64,000 nucleotides of DNA, from assembly GCA_020205615.1 (NCBI GenBank), contig CM035166.1:79260679-79324678 (forward strand). Reading direction: 5' to 3'. This document shows, piece after piece, positions 1 through 11,571 of the stretch. The notes under the pieces are model-generated. The model saw nothing but the letters and a program-made list of their open reading frames with translations, had not been told where the DNA came from and searched no databases. Within the stretch, counting starts at the first letter, position 1, and every line of letters begins with the position of its first letter. The translations under genes were made by a program, and so were the position numbers. Origin of the DNA: Panax quinquefolius (Eukaryota > Streptophyta > Magnoliopsida > Apiales > Araliaceae).

Positions 1-726
1 GCGAATTGGTGATGTTGTGCCAAACACACCTATCCGATTTGCATACATTTGGATTAGCGATCCGATGTGTGATTTACTGTGTGGCATCATTTGACTGCAC
101 TGTGTGGCATTGTTTTGACTTTACTGTGTGGCATTATTTTGACTTACTGTGTGGCAAGATATATTTTAGGCTCACTCGGTATGAAATAACTCCGGTAGTT
201 TGTTTTGATTTATTATTTTATTGGATTAGTTTTGTTGGTTTTGTTGGTTCAAGTCATTGAGTTAGTTACTTCAGTTCGCTATTTCTTTATTCTTTTATTG
301 GTTTCGTCAATTATGTTGATTCATATATATTCCATTCAGATCCTTGGATATTATATTTTTGTTCGTACTTGCACTTGAGGCTTGTTCAGTAATTTGTCTC
401 AATTTGTTTTCATTATATCGATTGTATATCTTTTGTATATCTCATATCCGTCTTTGGGCAATTGGCTCATGCTGTGTTTTTCTTCCGGCAGGTTTGCAGG
501 GGTGATTCAGGGCTAGTGTGATGAGAGTTTTGCCTTTGACCAGTTAGGTTGATTCAAATTTTAAGTTTTGATTATTTTGACTCAGTTTAGAGAATTGTAA
601 TCATTACTTTATTGATGGATCACCACTATTAATATTTTGAGGTTGTTAGTGCTCTGTTTATTTATTTTGAGGTTTGTTGTGCTTTGCACGTGACCTCCCT
701 TTCCTTTTCGGGAAGGGGGTGTTACA
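1..726 (+). mobile_element. 3' end of an unidentified LTR retrotransposon (fragment)
   Basis: No convincing protein is encoded here. The last bases before 720 form a purine-rich run (ttcgggaaggggg, about 707-719), followed at 720 by tgttaca. That is how the PPT and LTR start of many plant Ty3/gypsy elements look, so I read this stretch as the 3' untranslated end of an LTR element whose 3' LTR is missing after about seven bases. Near the left edge, actgtgtggca occurs four times with a 23-24 base period (76, 99, 123, 146). From 727 on the sequence matches the middle of the Tat LTR instead. The family is not recognised, and the PPT reading is an inference. Confidence 0.4.
76..156 (+). repeat. 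Short tandem repeat, four units of about 23-24 bp
   Basis: The 11-mer actgtgtggca starts at 76, 99, 123 and 146, separated by T-rich spacers containing ttgac. It is a small minisatellite within the left-hand retroelement fragment. No function is evident. Confidence 0.7.
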
Positions 727-930
727 CTAATCCCATGTCATTGCGTAACTCTTGACAACGGTGGTCCGAAATAGGTCTTATACACCTCAATCGGATGCCC
801 GAATTACAATTCTGAAAGTTTGAGCGAACATCACAGTGCATGCGTGCATGTATTTCAAGACAGCGGGACCCATGAAGCTTGGGGGCACCGTGGCGCAGTA
901 GTACATCTGCGACATCATGGCTCCCCCCTC

Positions 931-938
931 TATAAATA
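931..938 (+). promoter_or_regulatory. TATA box of the Tat LTR promoter
   Basis: tataaata follows a C-rich stretch (ctcccccctc). The same element is preserved in the 3' LTR copy at 57806-57813. It should direct transcription starting about 25-35 bases downstream (near 960-970), which marks the U3/R border. The position of the start is inferred. Confidence 0.65.
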
Positions 939-1244
939 GAGGGATTGGGGTGGCCATTTTGAAAGAGAAAAAGGCGAGGAAGCCCTGTCAAATTTGCTTT
1001 GTACACACCCTAAACTGAGTGCTTTCTCATTTTAAACACTTGTGAGCTCACATATAGCTACTATTTGTACCGGCGGGAGCCGAGTGTTCATCCACTTAAA
1101 GTTATAGAAGTCTTCTTTGGCAGCCCACTGTAAGCCTTCTTACACACTTTAAAGCCTTTCTCTTCATCTTTGCACACACCATTCTTCACGTGGAGAGTCA
1201 TGTTAAGTGTGTATGCAGGACTTGATCAATCAGTGGTTTTTTAT

Positions 1245-1610
1245 TTTATTATATATATATATATATATTTTTATATATGTTTAAAATTTTGTTATTCGAT
1301 GAGCCTAGATTTTACATCCGGAGCGTTTCTTGCGCTTTATATATATATATATATATACTTATATATATATATATATATATTATCGGACTTACTTTCGATG
1401 AGCTGGATTTTACATCGGTGCGTTTATTGCTTATATATATATATATATATATATATTTACTTTTAAATCCCACTTTGAGTTTACTTTCATGGCGGTTGAT
1501 TGCTTTTTATAACTTTATTTACATTTTCGATCCCCCATGGGTGCTTCGTGGTGGTGATGATCATATATATATATATATATATATTTATAACTTTTTATAT
1601 ATATATATAA
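1245..1610 (+). repeat. Cluster of TA-dinucleotide microsatellites in the LTR
   Basis: Arrays of alternating TA lie at about 1249-1268, 1338-1380, 1433-1455 and 1563-1608, separated by unique sequence. They lie downstream of the TATA box, so they would be in the transcribed part of the LTR. Translating them gives long Tyr-Ile runs that are not real protein. Confidence 0.85.
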
Positions 1611-2036
1611 CGCCATCGCTTTCATATCAATTGCGGCATCATGTGAGCTTAAGAATCATGTGATCTGATTGATCTCTTGAATCTAGATTGGTTCCGTGAT
1701 GGACATTTTAAATTTCTAAGCGACTTGTAAATTTATTCACGGTGTTTGGATTTCCTCAGATGGTTTTCATGCCCACGAGGAGTTCGACACTACTTTGTAC
1801 ATTATTTTCTCGAAGATGCTTCGCATCTCGAAAATAAAGCAATTAAGCCAAACACTTAATAAAAATGGAAGTGTAAAAGGTCTCAATTACTATTGAGCAC
1901 AAGGATTTGAAAAACTTTTTTCTTACAAAACATCACTGCCATATTTTGTTTAAAACTGAATTTTTATACAAATTCAAACCCTGTGTATATAGGTGCGAAT
2001 GAGGCCTCGTACTACTTCCAAATAATAGCACATTGA

Positions 2037-2058
2037 CCCACACACACACACACACACA
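2037..2058 (+). repeat. CA-dinucleotide microsatellite
   Basis: A run of about ten CA units lies within the 5' LTR just after a ttgac motif. No function is evident. Confidence 0.85.
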
Positions 2059-2404
2059 TTCATGTAACAGTTTCTTGAAAAGTGGCGGTCGTAGTAGTAG
2101 TAACGACGGATGTCGGGGGTGCCTAACACCTTCTCCTCGCATAATCAAGCCCCCGGGCCCTAATAAATCTCAGTTTCACAAACTCATTTAGCAGCATCAC
2201 ATCACTAGGTTAATGTGCAAACCTTTTCTCGGTTGTGTTGGTACAACCATATAAAAAACCAACTGGCGACTCTCACAGTCAAATCGTCGACATATAAATG
2301 TCGGACCTTTTCACAACTTGTTTTTTCAAACAAATCTCACCTAACACGAGAACACCAAAGAACAAGAACAGAAAAGGACAAATAAATATCCCGACGTCGA
2401 CAGG

Positions 2405-2422
2405 TGGCAACTCTGCTGGGGA
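2405..2422 (+). promoter_or_regulatory. Primer binding site of the Tat element
   Basis: tggcaactctgctgggga begins two bases after the LTR end. This is close to the tggcgactctgctgggga primer binding site typical of Tat/Ogre elements, reported to pair with the 3' end of an arginine tRNA. The tRNA assignment is from family knowledge; the position and wording are seen directly. Confidence 0.75.
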
Positions 2423-3125
2423 CTCCAGTAAGAGGGCTTAAGCTGCTATTACAATCTTTTCAAAACTGTTATATGCTTGTGTGTGGATGTTGCATTTACA
2501 TTTATGATGAATGTGTACGAATTCATTTTTTATTGTACTTCAATATATCCATCTGTGATATTAGTGCTTCGCACATGTCATCATTTTCATAAACAGTGAG
2601 ACACGTTGTATGTGAATGTATGTTGTGTGGTTCCTCCACCATGAGGCTATCCTGTCGGTGTTTGATTACTAGACTCGTAAGAAGACTAATTCCAACGAGG
2701 CTCGGAAAAGGCACCACCCAAATTCGTAGATTGCGATGATTTGGGAACCTTCATGCCAAAAAGCTGCAAGAGTAACCTAAGATAGGTAAGCCTCTAAAAA
2801 ACCAAACGCGGAGGAAAGTCTCGTCATGCTTTCTCATTTCAAATTACTCGTAAAGTCAATTACTTGTAATTTCATGCCATATTCATCTCCATGTAATGAG
2901 AAATAGGAAGAAATATGTATACATACATATTTAAATTAACATGTTATCCTGTATTACAAATAGCTAACATCCGTCTTGCAAGATAATATTCCTAAAACGG
3001 ATACATCACCTAGCATGTAAACATTTATATATTCCCTAAAAACTAAACTATCGCGAGTTTTTTGGGGAAACAATCGGACCTACTACCGTCAAAAGTCCAA
3101 AAGGTCCACGAGCCTCTGACCAATC
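2423..3125 (+). other. Untranslated leader between PBS and gag
   Basis: About 700 bases contain no convincing coding sequence. Short ORFs on either strand have no recognisable motif. In Ogre-type elements an extra ORF can precede gag; I see no sign of one here. Confidence 0.5.
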
Positions 3126-5040
3126 ATGTCTTCATCTGACCAGGCTAATCATAATCTTGTCTCTCGCGAAGAATTTGACAGATTAAGTAAACACATTACA
3201 GACTTGGATGTTCTGCTTAAAGAACTACATCAGTCTACTCAAGGCTCAAAAATGCCCACACATACAGAATCCTCTGCACAGGGGGGAATCTAAGTCTCGG
3301 ATAAAACAAATCCGAATTTTAGTTGATTACCACAGACAAAAACCTTGAAAACACCCATCTCAAAAGAGAACTAGACACCGGTGATATCAGGAAAAAGGTC
3401 CTTCAAATGGAAGAAACCCTTCGTTCTATCAAAGGAATTGGAGCACACGGAAGTATCTCATATACTGACCTTTGTATATTCCCTAGTGTTAATTATCCAG
3501 AAAAGTTCAAAACTCCTGACTTCGAAAAGTACGACGGGTTAGGAGATCCTTACACACATTTGAAGGTGTTCATTGGAGAACTTGGATCTTATCACGAGGA
3601 GGGCGAAGCTCGAGAATGTGTATTATTAGAAAAGTGTATTTGGAGAAGCCCGTTCTTGGTATACCATATTAGACAACTCAAAGATCCATATCTGGGAGGA
3701 GCTAGCTCACACCTTCCTCACCCAATACAGCTTCCAGTCTCAGATGGCTCCTGACCGGTACCAGATTACCAAGGTCAAGAAATAGTCCAATGAGTCTTTC
3801 AGAGAGTATGCTCAAAGGTGGAAGGCGCTTCTTTGCTCAAGTTATTCCTTCATGTGAGTCGAGAAATGGTCATGGCCTTTATAGGCATCTGAAGCTCATT
3901 TCTATGAAAGAGTCTTAGTGGCATTGGTAAACCATTTTACGAAATGATTAAACACGGGAGATATTTGAGATGGGATTGAAGTCGGGAAAGATTCAAGATC
4001 TAGTTGCCCTTAAAAACATTCTTTGAACACATCGATCGGAACTTATGGAAACAACCCGGGAGGTCCATAAAAAGAAAGAGGAGGATGTTTCCTTGATACT
4101 ACAAGGTCAAAAAGGTAATCAAGATATGTCTATCCAGAGGAGAAATTACACTTCCTTTCAAGCACAGTCTTCAAACACTCCATTACCAAAGGGTGGAGAA
4201 GTTAAACGCCCTCGAGTGTTCACACCTTTAGGGGACTCACTCGAGAACATTCTCATTCTTCTGACGACTTCGAAGAAAATTATGCATCTTTTTTCACCAG
4301 CCAACCCTAATGGGAGGGGTTTCAATGCTGCTCGGAAATGTGCTTATCATGCCGGGGCACCTGGACATGATATTCAAGATTGTTGGGCCTTGAAACACAA
4401 GATCTAAGATGTAATAGATAACGGTGAGATCGTAGTCACCAAACCAGATCAACCTCATGTACAAGACAACCCTCTTCCTCAACACAAAGATGAAGAGGTT
4501 AACATGATTAATTGGAGCAGTGGACAGAGTTCCAATTTTAACGGTGAATCATCCCAGACCATCAAAGACGGTGTTGACAAATAGGATTATGCAAAGTTCT
4601 AGTTTGTAATGGAGCGAAAGATGAAAGCTCTGTGTAAATAGATTGAGAAATTGGCGAGGCGGTGACCTATCGACATCAAGTCACACTTGATTAGTCGACC
4701 GAGAGCATGCTAGTCTCCTCCTTTTGTTATGAATACTCCTCGTCACCTTGAGAGAAAAAACATTGGAAGACAAAGTAGCGAAGAGAAGCAAGTGCAAGCC
4801 GTCGGGATTTTGCCAATAGAAGGAATTTACATACATGGGCCAACCTATGGAGGAGATACTTGAGATGTTGATCGATGAAGGAAGGATCACTTCCTTACGC
4901 CTCCAATTAATCCTCGTTCGAGGGGCGGTTTAATTACGATGGAGTATGTCGATATCACTCCCATTCTCGCGGTCACAACACGGAAGAATGTTGGGCACTC
5001 ACTTACCTTATTCAGAATCTAATTGATGGCGGTGTCCTAC
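3126..5040 (+). pseudogene. gag: Decayed gag of the Tat element with two zinc-knuckle-like motifs
   Basis: The likely start is the ATG at 3126, but the frame ends in TAA at 3292-3294. Coding similarity continues in other frames: 3323-3754 has a capsid-like segment (PDFEKYDGLGDPYTHLK), and 4045-4407 ends in a zinc-knuckle-like motif, C-A-Y-H...G-H-...-C (CAYHAGAPGHDIQDC). A second, similar motif (CRYHSHSRGHNTEECW) lies at about 4947-5000 in another frame. Gag would package RNA into cytoplasmic virus-like particles. Stops and frameshifts throughout make this copy non-functional. The spacing of two Cys/His motifs about 600 bases apart resembles the arrangement in Tat elements. Confidence 0.75.
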
Positions 5041-5437
5041 TCTGACTAGCGGATAAACGATATTGTCTTATTTTGAGAGTGAGAATACTTGTCTACTAAA
5101 TGGAAGGGGTGGTAGCGATTATATCCGCTTAAGGTGATGGGATTGTCAAACCTTTCCCAATACAAGCAATTCAACTCAAAGGGTTGACAATCCTTTGAAA
5201 GTGGTTGCTCAGAGCCAATCAACTTACCATTAAGACCTGATATCATGTTATCGGTTACAAAAGTCCCATGGAATTATGGAGAAAATTTGAAGGATCCACC
5301 TCTCATACAACTACTACGATGGTCGAAGGAAAATCCTTTGTATCTTCCCCAACGGGTGATGAAGCCACGCCATCAAATCAAAAAGGGAAAGTTCCCATGG
5401 AGAAAATTGAAAAGTTCCTCCGTACTTATGGGTCGTA

Positions 5438-6316
5438 ATGAAGCGAGGTGGTTTTAAGCTTAAGAGAAGCTCCACATCAAATTTCAATCTTGGACTTGGT
5501 TTTAACTTCCGAGGATCACGGGAAGATCTTCTTGAAGGTTTTGGAAGAAGCCTATTTTTGAAATCGGTGGATGTGGAAAAATTTCAACATTTGGTTGATC
5601 ACATTTTAACAACAATGTGATATCTTTCTTGATGATGACATACTCTGCCCAGAAGGGCCGGTCATTGCAAGTCGTTGCACATTGCGGTTTTGTCCTCTGG
5701 ATACATGCTAGCTGGAGTCTTGATAGATGGAGGTTCGTCTCTGAATATCTGTCCTTATGCTACTTTGCTGAAGATGAGTGTTAATCTCAAACGGATCCGA
5801 AGCAGCCATACGATTATTAAAGCTTTTGATAGATCCCGTCGGAATTCAGTCGTAGAGATTGAGCTGCCAATCGAGGTTGGTCCCCACATATTTTGTGTAT
5901 CTTTTCACGTGCTCAAGATAGATTCAGGATACAACCTACTCTTGGGAAGACCGTGGATTCATATGGTGAGGGTCGTCCCCTCCACTCTTCATCAGCAACT
6001 TAAATACATCATTAATGACAACCTAGTCACAGTTAACACTAAGCCAGAATGTCCTAAACAAGGTGACATACCACTCATCAGCTTCAATTCAGAAGTTGAG
6101 CCGGTCAGTTTTCATGCCCTGGAGGTGAGCAACACTCACTACCACCCTATTGGGGCGCCACCTTTCACACCCAAGATTTCTGCAGAAGTAATGTCGCCTA
6201 CTCAAGAAATGATGTCATTAGGTTATCAGTCTGGACGAGGGCTAGGTAAAAATCATCAGGGCATTAAGCACCCAATTCAAGTGTCCAATCAAACTGGGAC
6301 AGCCGGACTAGTCTAG
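5438..6316 (+). pseudogene. Aspartic protease and G-patch segment of the Tat polyprotein
   Basis: The open stretch 5675-6316 contains the retropepsin-type active-site segment LIDGGSSLNICP followed by LLGRPWIH about 60 residues later, both typical of plant Ty3/gypsy proteases. Near its C-terminus lies LGYQSGRGLGKNHQG, which matches the glycine-rich G-patch found after the protease in Tat-lineage elements. Residues upstream (5438-5620) are probably the same protein in another frame. The protease would release Gag, RT and integrase from the polyprotein. The frame closes at the TAG at 6314-6316, so the polyprotein is interrupted here. Confidence 0.8.
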
Positions 6317-6928
6317 TCTGCCATTTCCAGTCATAGGAATCCTCATAAGCATCATCAGATTCCTTCATCTTCAGCCACACGACGATTATCTCCACCTGTA
6401 GATCCTGAGTCCGCACAATCTCCGGTAAAGGTGTCAGCCAACTTAATGGCTATGCTATTTCCCAAGCTAATACCGGTAAAAGAGAAGGAAGTCTTTGTTC
6501 CAGATCCCAAAGTGGAAGAAGAGGAACTAAGAATTAAACAAGATATCGTCAGAATGATGTCAGGCATACACATCATTGTCCATGATGGACATACAAATAG
6601 ATATACCCTAGACGATGATTACTTAGACATAATGGTCATCATTCGGGAAAAGGAGGACGATGACAGCCCCTCCATCACTGCAGTCCACCAGAACTTTGCC
6701 CTCGACAATTGGAACAACACTCCTTGCATTGGTCGACGAGGGTAAAGCGAGCAGGAACTCTTGCTGCCCTATAGATATCATAACTGCTTACTTTTCTGTA
6801 CAGTATTAGCAGTTGTTTTGTCAATACATGCTAACACTTTGTATGATTAAATAATTTCATATATACTAAGTGAAAGAATATTTTATTTTAGGACTCTGAA
6901 CTTAGATGTACATGTACTTGCTGATTAG
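6317..6928 (+). pseudogene. Linker between protease and reverse transcriptase, acidic
   Basis: The frame at 6431-6745 encodes an acidic, low-complexity segment (rich in E, D and K, for example DPKVEEEELRIKQD). Its frame is interrupted at both ends. It lies where Tat polyproteins carry a variable linker before the RT. The last 180 bases have no coding character. No enzymatic motif is visible. Confidence 0.5.
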
Positions 6929-7834
6929 ATGTCTATTCTCCACAAGGATTGTAACTTTGATGAAAAGTTGGACTCAGACTTGATGGAAATACAAGAGGAT
7001 ATTGAGGTGCCTCGGGAGATCAAAGAATGGGTCGAAGACAAACCTAAACCCAACCTTGATCAAACCACTTCTTTCAATCTCGGAACCTTAGAAAGCCCTA
7101 AGTTAATCCAGATTGGTTCAGACCTTACTCCAAACCAGAGGAATGACATGGTTACGCTACTAACCCAATTTCAGGATGTGTATTCATGGTCTCATGAAGA
7201 CATGGTGGGTTTGTCCACTGACATTGTTCTTCATCCCCTTCCCATTAAAGAGGGATTCAAGCCAGTTAAGCAGAAGCTCAGGCGATTGAAACTTGAGTGG
7301 AGTTTAAAGGTGAAAGAAGAAATTGTGAAACAATTTCAAGCTGGTATTATCATGGTGTCCACATATCCTGAATGGATATCCAACATCGTTCCCGTACCTA
7401 AACCTGGAGGAAAGATGCGAGTTTGCGTGGATTACTGGGATCTGAACAAAGCTTGACTTAATGATAGCTTTCCCATACCATTTATCCACATTCTCATTGA
7501 CAATCTTGCTTTAATCTGACATGTACTCCTTTATTGATTTTTTTGCGGGTACCATCAAATTATGGTTGCTGAGGAAGATCGTGAGAAAACTGCATTCATC
7601 ACGCCTTAGGAAACCTTTTGCTATAGACGGTTGTCAGTCGGCCTCATCAATGCCGGAGCCACCTATCAGCGAGCTATGGTGGCTCTTTTCCATGACTTAA
7701 TGCACAAAGAGATAGAGATCTACGTGGATGACATCATTGTCAAGTCCCGAAGGGAGGAAGACCACTTAGACCATCTCAGAAAGCTCTTCAATAGGTTGCG
7801 TAAGTACAACTTGAAGTTGAATCCAGCCAAGTGA
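6929..7834 (+). pseudogene. Reverse transcriptase of the Tat element, broken
   Basis: The 6929-7456 frame carries the conserved RT entry region (GIIMVSTYPEWISNIVPVPK, then MRVCVDYWDLNKA) and ends in a stop at 7454-7456. Degraded coding continues to 7630, then an open stretch carries SVGLINAGATYQRAM and the catalytic YVDD box at 7721-7732 (YVDDIIVKSR). A stop (TGA) at 7832-7834 follows NPAK. RT copies genomic RNA into DNA in the virus-like particle. At least three stops separate the domain, although the catalytic aspartates of YVDD remain. Confidence 0.85.
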
Positions 7835-9100
7835 GCCTTTTGCATTAAATTAGGCAAGTTGCTAGGATTCCTAGTCAGCCACAAAGGGATTGAGCTGGAT
7901 CTCACCAAAATCCAGGCCATCACAGAAATGCCCATTCCTCAGACAGAGAAGGAAATACGGGGATTTTTGGGAAGAATCAACTTCATTAGTAGGTTTATTT
8001 CTCAACTCACAGCAACCTGTGAGCCTATCTTCAAGTTGTTAAGGAAGAACTCCTCCATAAAGTGGAATGATGATTGTCAGAAGGCCTTCCTTACAATCAA
8101 AGAGCAACTACTCAAAGCTCCCGTTTTGGTACCACCCATGGATGATGTTCCCCTGTTCATGTACTTGTCAATAAGTGACAATGCCATGGGCTGTATACTG
8201 GGACAGAAAGACGATAGAGGCCAAGAGCGAGCTGTCTACTACCTCAGCAAAAGATTCAGCAACAGTGAACACAAGTACACTCTGATTGAGAAGACTTGTT
8301 GTGCTTTAGCATTGGCTTCCATGAGGTTACAACATTACCTCCGTGGTCACACAACCCATCTCATATCTCACGTGGATCCTCTCAAGTACGTGTTCAATAA
8401 ACCCATGTTAAATTACCGGCTGTCCAGATGGAAGTTGATCATACAACAATTTGACATTGTCTACGTGACACAAAAGTCTATCAAAGGTCAAGGAATTGCG
8501 GATCAACTGGCCTCCGCACCTTCAGGGGACTTCAAACCCTTGAAAACATACTTCCCCGATGAAGGGGTAATGCCAATTCAGCAACACCATCAGTACGATA
8601 CATGCCATACAGGGAAAATGTATTTCGATGGAGCTGTTATTCTGAAAGGCTCTAGAGCTAGAGCAGTTCTAGTATCCGGTACAGGAGAGCAGTATCCCGT
8701 CGCCGTCAAATTACAGTTTGCCAACACTAACAACACAGCTGAGTATGAAGGTTGTCTCATGAGGCTAAAACTTTCTCGTTCAATGGGCATCATGCGGTTA
8801 ACTATCTTTGGGGATTTGGAGTTGGTAGTCAAACAATCTACGGGAATCTATCAAACCAAAGAGCTATATTTTCTGCCTTACCATCGACAAGTTTTACAAA
8901 TGGCTTTGGAATTCGAAGAGATCTCCGTTCTACACATTCCTCATAATAGGAATGACTTTGCAGACATGTTAGCAACTTTGGCCTCCTTGATTCACATGCC
9001 TGACAAGGAACACATGACAAGCGTCACATTTGCCCAGCAAAAGGCACTAGCCTATGGGAGCTATATTGGAGAAGTATCAGATGAGCTGCCTCCCATCTAG
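7835..9100 (+). pseudogene. RNase H plus second archaeal-type RNase H of the Tat element
   Basis: A continuous frame of 413 codons (7859-9100). It opens with the RT connection region (LGFLVSHKGIELDLTKIQAI, GFLGRINFISRF), then RNase H signatures (CILGQKDDRGQERAVYYLS, HKYTLIEKTCCALALA). From about residue 255 comes a second RNase H-like domain, MYFDGAVILKGSRARAVLVS and NNTAEYEGCLMRL, which retains the YFDGA and AEYE motifs with their acidic residues. Two RNase H domains in tandem mark the Tat clade. This is the longest undamaged piece of the element, but it has lost its connection to RT and integrase. Confidence 0.85.
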
Positions 9101-10010
9101 CATCCTTGGTATCAGCACATCAAGGAGTACTTACGAGATGGATCTACACCTGCTGAGGCAAGCTCGACTGAGAAAAGGCGGATCCATCGACTTGCTATAA
9201 AATTCTACCCGAGCGGAGATGCACTCTACAAAATAGGTGCAGGACTAGGTATCCTCAGATGTCTGGACCAGGACCAAGCTCAGAGGCTCATGGATGAGAT
9301 CCATGGTGGAGTATGTGGCCCACACATGAGCGGCCCCTTACTTGTTAAGAAAATCCTCGAGCAGGGACATTCTTGGCTTCTCTCGGTCGGATTGTGATGA
9401 TCACGTCGAGAGATGTTATCGATGCCAAATTCATGGGAATGCTATCACGCCCCTCAGGGAGCTCCCAATATGAGTTCACCTTGGCCCTTCTCGATGTGGG
9501 GAATGGGCGTGATCGGACCCGTCGAGCCCAAAGCCGATAATGGGCATCGGCTTTATATTCACCATGATCGATTACTTCACCAAGTGGGTAGAAGCGACCT
9601 CCTTCCCGTAGGGTTACCAAAGAAGTCATCATTGCTTTCATCGAAAAACAATGTCATTTGTCGATATGGACAACGGAGGTAATTGTATCGAGACAATGCT
9701 AAGAACCTCAACAACAAAATGATGAAGGAGTTATGCGAAGAAATTCCACATCAAACACCTTAACTCCATCATCATCTCTCAGTCAAAGATGAATGGTGTT
9801 GTTGAAGCGGCTAACAAAAACATCAAGAAGATCATGCAAAAGATGTCCACCAACCACAAAGGATGGCACGACTTATTGCCTCTTACTACTGTTAGCCTCT
9901 GAGAACATCAATGTGCACTTCCTTTGGGGCAACCCCTACACATTAACCTATGGGATGGAAGCGGTGCTCCCGTAGAAGTTGAAATGAAATCCCTCGAGTG
10001 TTGATAGGCG
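9101..10010 (+). pseudogene. Integrase of the Tat element, heavily broken
   Basis: Read across three frames, the sequence shows the integrase zinc domain (HGGVCGPHMSG, then RCYRCQIHGN), a core fragment (GIGFIFTMIDYFTKWVEA) and a later piece (MNGVVEAANKNIKKIMQKM) that matches the region around the catalytic Glu. Stops and frameshifts are dense, including the stop at 9098-9100 that separates it from RNase H. Integrase would insert the cDNA. This copy cannot produce a continuous protein. Confidence 0.75.
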
Positions 10011-11500
10011 CTCAATTTGGATGAAGACCAATGGGTACAAGGCGGTATCACCAATTATCTCTAATAGGCGAAAAGGCGAACCGCGGCTATCTTCCATGGT
10101 CGATTATATCAACAAAGGATCACCGGATCTTATAACGAAAAAAGTCCGGCTCTGACGGTTTAAACAACATGACTTGGTTTTAAAGAAGATCATTGACAAC
10201 CAAGATCGGTCAAAGGAAAATTCACCCCTAAGCGGGAAGGCCCGTTTGTTGTCAAGGAGGTATTGACGGGGAGGCGCTCTCAGATTGCGAGGAAATGGAA
10301 ATGGCGATGAATTTCGCAACTCATCAACTTCGGATCGTGAAGCGATACTATATGCGAAGTTACCATCAAGCAAACATCACGGTTTTGGATCATCGGATCA
10401 CCGGTCATTTCGGTTCTTTAACCCTTCACTACATCTGACTCTTTTTCACACTTTGCCCCTCGAGGAAACATACTCTTCAAGCCCGGTGACTGGCTTCACT
10501 CCGTTCATCTGACTTTGGTTATCCCACTAGGATTGAACCTTTCACACTTGTAGTTTGTCCCGAACATGGGATCAAACTTTTTCACACTGCATTTATATCT
10601 GAACTTAGGATCAAACTTTCTTTTTCCCATGATTTCATCACGCACATGGGATCAAGCTTTTTTTTCGGCCTACAAATCGTCACGAAGGCGAACTACGTCG
10701 ACGATGATCTCCTTGATACAGAAGTACGTAGGCAACCATTTTATATGGCGTAATTAAACAAAAACATGATAAAACAAAAACAAAAACAAAAAACATTTCT
10801 ACACCCTTCTCATTACAAAAATAAAATTAACAAAAACATTCCTACACCTTTCTGCCACAAACAACATTGAACCTCTAACACCAAGTTCGAACTATGCAGA
10901 TCTGATCTCCTCTTCAATATAAGTACGTAGGCAGCCATTTATGGTTCGGTCTCACCCCTACCAAAATACAAAACTTGTCATGCGATGCTTTGGGATCAAA
11001 CTTGATCCACAACATTTCGCCGACGGACAAAGGGATGGAATTACCTGAACTCCTCCTAAATAGGAGATTCGGCAACCATCTAAGCTACGGTTGTGCCTCA
11101 AAGAGCAATACCGATCTATAAGAGATGGAATTAACTAGGCTCCTCCTAAATAGGAGAACTGACGACCATCTGTGGTGCGGTCAATCTCAGAGAGGAAAAG
11201 CCACACTACTTTCCACATTTCCATATAAAAACCAGTCCCAAGACACCAAAAAGATGGTAGGGATATACACAGATCAATGATCCATTCTGAACTATCCAGA
11301 GACAAATCAATGTCCATCCATCAAGGAGGAATTCAGAATACATCAAGATCACAAGCCCTGAAGAAGCAGGCAAAATATCAAGCAAGTATCCAAGCATATC
11401 TAAAAGGGAAGTGATCAAAAATATATTTCCCTGCTATATATATAATGTTGTTTGATATACATAATGTAAATTGTACATGACAAAATGGCTAAGCTAGTCT
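10011..11500 (+). other. 3' non-coding region of the Tat element with short repeats
   Basis: No convincing coding sequence after the integrase. The motif (g)aagtacgtaggca is present at about 10721 and 10921; atgggatcaa with a following T-run recurs near 10566, 10610 and 10645; and the pair ctcctcctaaataggaga is at about 11054 and 11141. Such diverged repeats, including the gaagtacgtaggc wording, are common between integrase and the 3' end of Tat elements. Confidence 0.55.
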
Positions 11501-11571
11501 GTGCAGGAAAATACAAGCCCATCTACAAATCGATGTATATGTGAGCTATCAAGCCCAACATGGCATCCCTC

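Larger units (their letters stand above)
727..2402 (+). repeat. 5' LTR of the Tat element (5'-truncated)
   Basis: From 727 the sequence matches the 3' LTR remnant at about 57609-57858: the same ctaatcccatgtcattg start, the same TATA region and the same gaaagagaaaa tract. The 3' copy has roughly 740 bases before this point (13867-14494 plus 57494-57608) that are absent here, so the 5' LTR is truncated. A complete LTR would be about 2.4 kb. It ends in cgtcgaca at 2402, directly before the PBS; the complete copy begins tgtagaca, so the ends are TG...CA. The second half contains several TA-dinucleotide arrays. Confidence 0.8.

Noticed and set aside
6..260. 84-residue ORF at the left edge
   Set aside because: It arises from a short tandem repeat and T-rich sequence, with no recognisable motif.
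1170..1663. Two overlapping plus-strand ORFs rich in Tyr and Ile
   Set aside because: They are translations of TA-dinucleotide arrays inside an LTR, not proteins.
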